Shown: piece by piece, positions 5,760-9,268 of the stretch
Position numbering within the stretch: the stretch's first letter is position 1
Layout of the letters: each line of letters starts with the position of its first letter
DNA from: Pseudomonadota bacterium
GTDB taxonomy: Bacteria > Pseudomonadota > Alphaproteobacteria > Sphingomonadales > Sphingomonadaceae
DNA length: 9,268 nucleotides
Direction: 5' to 3'
Assembly: GCA_023386515.1 (NCBI GenBank)
Contig: JAEWJQ010000243.1
Span: 1-9,268 of the forward strand
Position numbers and translations under genes: made by a program
The notes under the pieces: generated by a model
Database searches by the model: none
Seen by the model: the letters and a program-made list of their open reading frames with translations, nothing else
Told to the model about the DNA's origin: nothing

Positions 5760-5858
5760 TTCTCACCGTCCAACCGCCTTCGAGACCGACCACCATGGGG
5801 AGCGGAGAATCCTCGTTCAGGCGTCAATTCTGTCAAGACTCGCGCCTGCGCAGCGGCC

Positions 5859-8456
5859 TCACTGCCCCAGCCAGCGCGCCACCGCGGGACGCAGGCGGTC
5901 GGCCGCCGCCTTGCGGACGGCGATGCCCGACAAGGTCCGCTTGACGCCGCCGCGCGACGCCTCCGGGATATATTTGTCGGCATAGGCCTGGATCTTGCCC
6001 GGCATCGCCGGGTCGTTCGATCCGCCGCCGAGCGCGACGATATAGCCGGCGCGCTGGCTTTCCTCGACGAAGCCGTTGACCAGATCGCGGTTCGCCACCG
6101 CCCAGTCGAATGCCATGTCGGGGTGGAAGGCCGAGACGCTGCGCAGCAGCGAGGCCTTCTGCGGCGTGGTCAGCTGGTTGCCACGCAACAGGTCGAGCGC
6201 CCGCTGGGCGACCGCCTTGTCGCGGGTATAGCCGAGCAGCCCGACGTAGCGGTTCTTCGCCACCGGGTTGGTCTCCGCCATGGTCAGCTTGAGCAGCTGG
6301 TCCCATTCCGCCGGCGTCGCGTTGATCGCGAAGGTCGACAGGATGGGGCTGCGGATCGCGGGCGGGATCGCCGTCGGATCGGTCGCCAGCTGCGCGACGT
6401 AGCGCCGTGCCTGGGCCGTCACTTCCGGATCGCCGTTGGCGCCCAACCGTCCGACCAGCGTCTCGCGCAGGTTGGAGATCGGCGCCGCTTCGCCGGGCTT
6501 GGCGGCGAAGCCGACCCGCTGCAGCACCGGCCCCAGCACCTTGACCGTGCGCTCGCGCAGGGGCTGTTCGAGCGGCGTGTTGGCGAACAGCCCGCTGAGG
6601 CTGCCGAGTCGACCCGCGACCACCTCCAGCTCCATCGGATCGGCGGCCGGCGTCACCTGGCCCATCACGTCGAAGAAGCGCGACAGGTCCTGATAGCCGC
6701 CGGCAGCGAGCGCATAATCGTCACCCAGCGTGCCCAAGCGGTCGCGCAGCGACAGCTTGGTATAGTCGCGCACGATCGCGTCGTGACCGGCCTGATCGTA
6801 CAGAACGCGCGTATAGCTGCCCTTGCCCTTGTCGAGGATCAGCGTCCCGCAGCCCGGCACGGTGATCGTCGTCGCCGGCCCGGTGACCACGGCGCGGGTC
6901 TCGCCGCCGCCGACCGTTCCGGCGACGAGCGGCACGTGCCAGGTCTGCGGCGCCTTCGATGCCTGATCGAGACCGAAACGTCCCTGCGCCAGCGTCGCGC
7001 TCGTGGTGCCGTTGACGCAGCGGGCGCTGGTCAGGCTGACCAGCGGCACGCCGCCCTGCAGCGTGAAGTCGTGCGCGATACCGGCGATCGGCTTGCCCGA
7101 GGCCGCCGAGAGCTCCTCCCACAGCTGATCGGTGACCGTGTTGCCGTATTTGTACTTCGCCATGTAGCGGCGGATACCGCTGCGGAAGGTATCGGGGCCG
7201 AGCGTCGACTCGAGCATGCCGATCACCGCCTGCCCCTTCGAATAGGTGATGCCGTCGAAGGCCTCGGCCAGCTGATCGACGGTTTCGACCTTGCGGATGA
7301 TCGGATGCGTCGCGGCCGTCGCGTCGATGCCCATCGCCGCCTCACGGGCGCCGGCGACCTCTTCCGCGCCCGCGTTCCACGACGGATTGAGGTCGTTGGA
7401 GGCCTTGCCCTCCATCCATGACGCGAAGCCCTCGTTCAGCCACCGGTCGTCCCACCACGCCATGGTGACCAGGTCGCCGAACCACTGGTGCGCCATTTCA
7501 TGCGCGACGACGGTGAAGATGCGCTGGCGACCGCTTTCCGTCGCCCGCTTGGGATCGAACAGCAGCTCCGGCTCGAAATAGAAGATCGCACCCCAATTCT
7601 CCATCGCGCTGAAGAACTGGCTCGAGCCCGGGCCGGCGATCATGTCGAGCTTGGGCAGCGGATAGGGCGTGCCGAAGTAATCGTTGTAATAGGTCAGCAG
7701 GCGCTTGGCGGAGGCGAGCGCATAATCGCCCTGGTCGACGACGCCGCGGCGCGAGATCACGCCGATCTCGACATTGCCGGCCTTGACGGTCTTGCGCTCG
7801 AGATCGCCCATGCCGAGGAACAGCAGATAGCTCGACATCACCGGCGTCTCGGCGAAGCTGTACAGCTGCTTGCCGTCCGCCTGGCTGGCGATGTTGGTCG
7901 CCGGCATGTTGGAGAAGGCGAGCTGCCCCTTGGGCGCGATCGCCTTCAGCCGGAACTTCGCTTTGAACGCGGGCTCGTCCCACATCGGCGCGAAGCGGCG
8001 GGCGTCCGGCGCCTCGAACTGGGTCGCGAGCATCCGCGCCTTCGACCCGTCCTGATTGGTGTAGTCGATCGCGAACAGGCCGGAGGCCGACTGGTTGATC
8101 GTCCCGGTCCAGCGAAACGCAACCTGATGGCGGCCGACGCCCGCCGCCGCCGGCAGCGTCAGCGTCAGCTGCTGCGCCTCCGGGTTGAGCGCGTAGGTCG
8201 CCGGCTTGCCGTCGACGGTGGCGTTGGTGATCGTCAGATTGGCGGCATTGAGCACGATGGTGCGCGTCGCGCTCTTGACGTCGACCGTCACCGTCTCGCT
8301 GCCGGAAAAGGTCATCGCCTGCGCGTCGGGGGTCACGGTGATATCGTAGAGCACGGGCACCACCGTCTTGGGCAGCGACCCCGCCGCCAGAGCGGGAGCC
8401 GAGACCGAAAAGGCGAGTGCGGCGGCGAAGGAGAGCTTCGAGACGGAGAGCTTCAT
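5859..8456 (-). CDS. Secreted M1-family zinc aminopeptidase
   Basis: An 865-residue M1 metallopeptidase that removes N-terminal residues from peptides, here probably in the periplasm or outside the cell. A Sec signal peptide (MKLSVSKLSFAAALAFSVSAPALAAG, likely cut after ALA around residue 24) precedes an N-terminal beta-sandwich domain. The zinc site is HEMAH (His319, Glu320, His323) and Glu342 in WLNEGFASW, the classic HEXXH-x18-E. Tyr405 in GITYSKGQAV fits the transition-state tyrosine. The exopeptidase motif, normally GxMEN, reads SAMEN (283-287), so its first Gly is Ser. A middle beta domain holds Cys480 and Cys536, and a long alpha-helical ERAP1-like C-terminal domain completes the fold; full length is normal. 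ATG 8454-8456 is chosen because it starts the signal peptide; the nearest Shine-Dalgarno-like AGGA is about 12 bases away. It diverges from the nitronate monooxygenase gene. Confidence 0.95.
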   Translation of the reverse strand: MKLSVSKLSFAAALAFSVSAPALAAGSLPKTVVPVLYDITVTPDAQAMTFSGSETVTVDVKSATRTIVLNAANLTITNATVDGKPATYALNPEAQQLTLTLPAAAGVGRHQVAFRWTGTINQSASGLFAIDYTNQDGSKARMLATQFEAPDARRFAPMWDEPAFKAKFRLKAIAPKGQLAFSNMPATNIASQADGKQLYSFAETPVMSSYLLFLGMGDLERKTVKAGNVEIGVISRRGVVDQGDYALASAKRLLTYYNDYFGTPYPLPKLDMIAGPGSSQFFSAMENWGAIFYFEPELLFDPKRATESGRQRIFTVVAHEMAHQWFGDLVTMAWWDDRWLNEGFASWMEGKASNDLNPSWNAGAEEVAGAREAAMGIDATAATHPIIRKVETVDQLAEAFDGITYSKGQAVIGMLESTLGPDTFRSGIRRYMAKYKYGNTVTDQLWEELSAASGKPIAGIAHDFTLQGGVPLVSLTSARCVNGTTSATLAQGRFGLDQASKAPQTWHVPLVAGTVGGGETRAVVTGPATTITVPGCGTLILDKGKGSYTRVLYDQAGHDAIVRDYTKLSLRDRLGTLGDDYALAAGGYQDLSRFFDVMGQVTPAADPMELEVVAGRLGSLSGLFANTPLEQPLRERTVKVLGPVLQRVGFAAKPGEAAPISNLRETLVGRLGANGDPEVTAQARRYVAQLATDPTAIPPAIRSPILSTFAINATPAEWDQLLKLTMAETNPVAKNRYVGLLGYTRDKAVAQRALDLLRGNQLTTPQKASLLRSVSAFHPDMAFDWAVANRDLVNGFVEESQRAGYIVALGGGSNDPAMPGKIQAYADKYIPEASRGGVKRTLSGIAVRKAAADRLRPAVARWLGQ

Positions 8457-8578
8457 GAGCGACGGACATCCTCAGTCAGTGTATGAGCGTGTTCCTACAC
8501 CTTTGCCGCCGCCTCGCAAGCGCTCCGCACGGCTATCGTGCGCTGGACAGAGTGATCCGTTGCGCTAGAAAACCGATC
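8457..8578. promoter_or_regulatory. Divergent promoter region of aminopeptidase and nitronate monooxygenase genes
   Basis: These 122 bases separate two divergent starts, so both promoters should lie here or in the gene ends. Dyads visible: GTGT-tcct-ACAC (8489-8500) and CGCACG-gctat-CGTGCG (8526-8542). Neither matches a site I can name, and I could not fix -35 and -10 boxes with confidence. Confidence 0.4.
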
Positions 8579-9268
8579 ATGACCCTGCCCGCCCCGCTCG
8601 ATCGCCTGCGCCTGCCCGTCATCGGCTCGCCGCTGTTCATCATCTCCAATCCGGACCTGGTGATCGCGCAATGCAAGGCGGGCATCGTGGGGTCGTTTCC
8701 GGCGCTCAATGCGCGGCCCCAGACGCTGCTCGACGAATGGCTCCATCGGATCACCGAGGAGCTGGCCGCCTACAACCGCGATCATCCCGACGCGCCGGCG
8801 GCGCCCTTTGCGGTCAATCAGATCGTCCATAAGTCCAACGATCGGCTGGAGGCGGATCTCGCCACCTGCGCGAAATGGCAGGTACCGATCGTCATCACTT
8901 CGCTCGGCGCGCGCGAGGATCTCAACACCGCGGTGCATGGCTGGGGCGGCATCACGCTGCACGACGTGATCGACGACCGATTCGCGCGCAAGGCGGTGGA
9001 AAAGGGCGCCGACGGCCTGATCGCGGTGGCGGCGGGCGCCGGCGGTCATGCCGGCCGTCTGTCCCCCTTCGCGATCGTACAGGAAATCCGCCAGTGGTTC
9101 GAGGGCCCACTCGCCCTGTCCGGATCGATCGCGACCGGCGGCGCGATCCTCGCCGCGCAGGCGATGGGTGCCGACCTCGCCTATATCGGTTCGCCCTTCC
9201 TCGCGACCGACGAGGCCAATGCCGCCCCCGCCGATAAGGATGCGGTGGTGGCGGCGCCGGCGGCGGGG
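8579..9268 (+). CDS. Nitronate monooxygenase (2-nitropropane dioxygenase-like), 3' truncated by window edge
   Basis: The first 230 residues of an FMN-dependent nitronate monooxygenase (COG2070), normally about 320-350 residues; the frame is open to the window end. The family oxidises alkyl nitronates such as propionate 3-nitronate to a carbonyl compound and nitrite. Visible motifs: LRLPVIGSPLFIISNPDLVIAQCKAGIVGSFPALNAR at the N-terminus (from residue 10), AVNQIVHKSNDR, PIVITSLGAREDL, then GAGGHAG with His157 as the conserved active-site region histidine, and SGSIATGG (181-188), the FMN phosphate-binding loop, followed by GADLAYIGSPFLATDEAN. The ATG at 8579 gives the usual family N-terminus; a GTG at 8552 is in frame but less likely, and neither has a strong Shine-Dalgarno. 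Cytoplasmic. The same fold includes FabK-type enoyl reductases, but the motifs favour nitronate oxidation. No functional tie to the aminopeptidase is evident. Confidence 0.9.
   Translation, partial: MTLPAPLDRLRLPVIGSPLFIISNPDLVIAQCKAGIVGSFPALNARPQTLLDEWLHRITEELAAYNRDHPDAPAAPFAVNQIVHKSNDRLEADLATCAKWQVPIVITSLGAREDLNTAVHGWGGITLHDVIDDRFARKAVEKGADGLIAVAAGAGGHAGRLSPFAIVQEIRQWFEGPLALSGSIATGGAILAAQAMGADLAYIGSPFLATDEANAAPADKDAVVAAPAAG

Larger units (their letters stand above)
5539..5858. other. Convergent intergenic stretch without a gene, rich in dyads
   Basis: These 320 bases lie between the 3' ends of the lipoprotein and aminopeptidase genes. I see no coding sequence with a plausible start and composition. 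Just after the lipoprotein stop come a 12-base palindrome CCTCGCGCGAGG (5559-5570) and a tight hairpin TTCAGT-tac-ACTGAA (5571-5585). A repeat-like block (5586-5706) and a long dyad (5726-5759) follow and are listed separately. Confidence 0.6.

Noticed and set aside
5624..5985. Two overlapping plus-strand frames of about 106-111 codons across the repeat-rich gap
   Set aside because: They run through palindromic repeat sequence and into the antisense of the aminopeptidase 3' end, have no ribosome binding site and no protein-like composition.
6123..7421. 432-codon plus-strand frame opposite the aminopeptidase
   Set aside because: Mirror frame of a well-supported M1 peptidase gene; composition rich in Arg, Gly and Asp, no recognisable domain.
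7488..8486. 332-codon plus-strand frame opposite the aminopeptidase N-terminus
   Set aside because: It covers the zinc-site and signal-peptide coding region of the opposite strand and has no motif of its own.
8875..9237. 120-codon plus-strand frame near the window end
   Set aside because: It is an alternative frame inside the nitronate monooxygenase gene; Arg-rich product with no motif.

Overview
The window is GC-rich, with codons heavily biased to G or C in third position and short gaps between genes. The gene content fits an alphaproteobacterium of the sphingomonad type: a PmtA-type phospholipid N-methyltransferase, a secreted M1 aminopeptidase, a nitronate monooxygenase and short GC-rich intergenic dyads. 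This placement is an inference from protein style; there is no rRNA or other marker to confirm it. I see no mobile element, CRISPR array, tRNA or rRNA.

Layout: (1) bases 1-1111, the 3' part of rarA (+), a replication-fork AAA+ ATPase cut by the window edge. (2) 1108-1968, psd (-), phosphatidylserine decarboxylase, meeting rarA tail to tail with both stop codons in one CTAG. (3) 1984-3654 (+), a class III PLP enzyme of the glutamate-1-semialdehyde aminomutase type with a hydrophobic N-terminal extension, diverging from psd with only about 15 bases between them. (4) 3711-4978 (-), a two-gene operon: a PmtA-like methyltransferase, overlapping by ATGA with a histidine-rich membrane protein that resembles DUF962/Mpo1. 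(5) 5185-5538 (+), a small lipoprotein. (6) 5539-5858, a convergent intergenic stretch full of dyads and repeat-like sequence. (7) 5859-8456 (-), a secreted M1 zinc aminopeptidase. (8) 8579 to the window end (+), the first 230 codons of a nitronate monooxygenase.

The most coherent theme is membrane lipid chemistry at 1.1-5.0 kb. Psd makes phosphatidylethanolamine, PmtA methylates it towards phosphatidylcholine, and two unassigned proteins lie between them: a PLP enzyme with a probable membrane anchor and an Mpo1-like protein, whose yeast relative removes one carbon from 2-hydroxy fatty acids. Sphingomonads carry 2-hydroxy fatty acids in their glycosphingolipids, so this is the part of the window most likely to hold undescribed biology. 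The remaining genes look like ordinary housekeeping or accessory genes.
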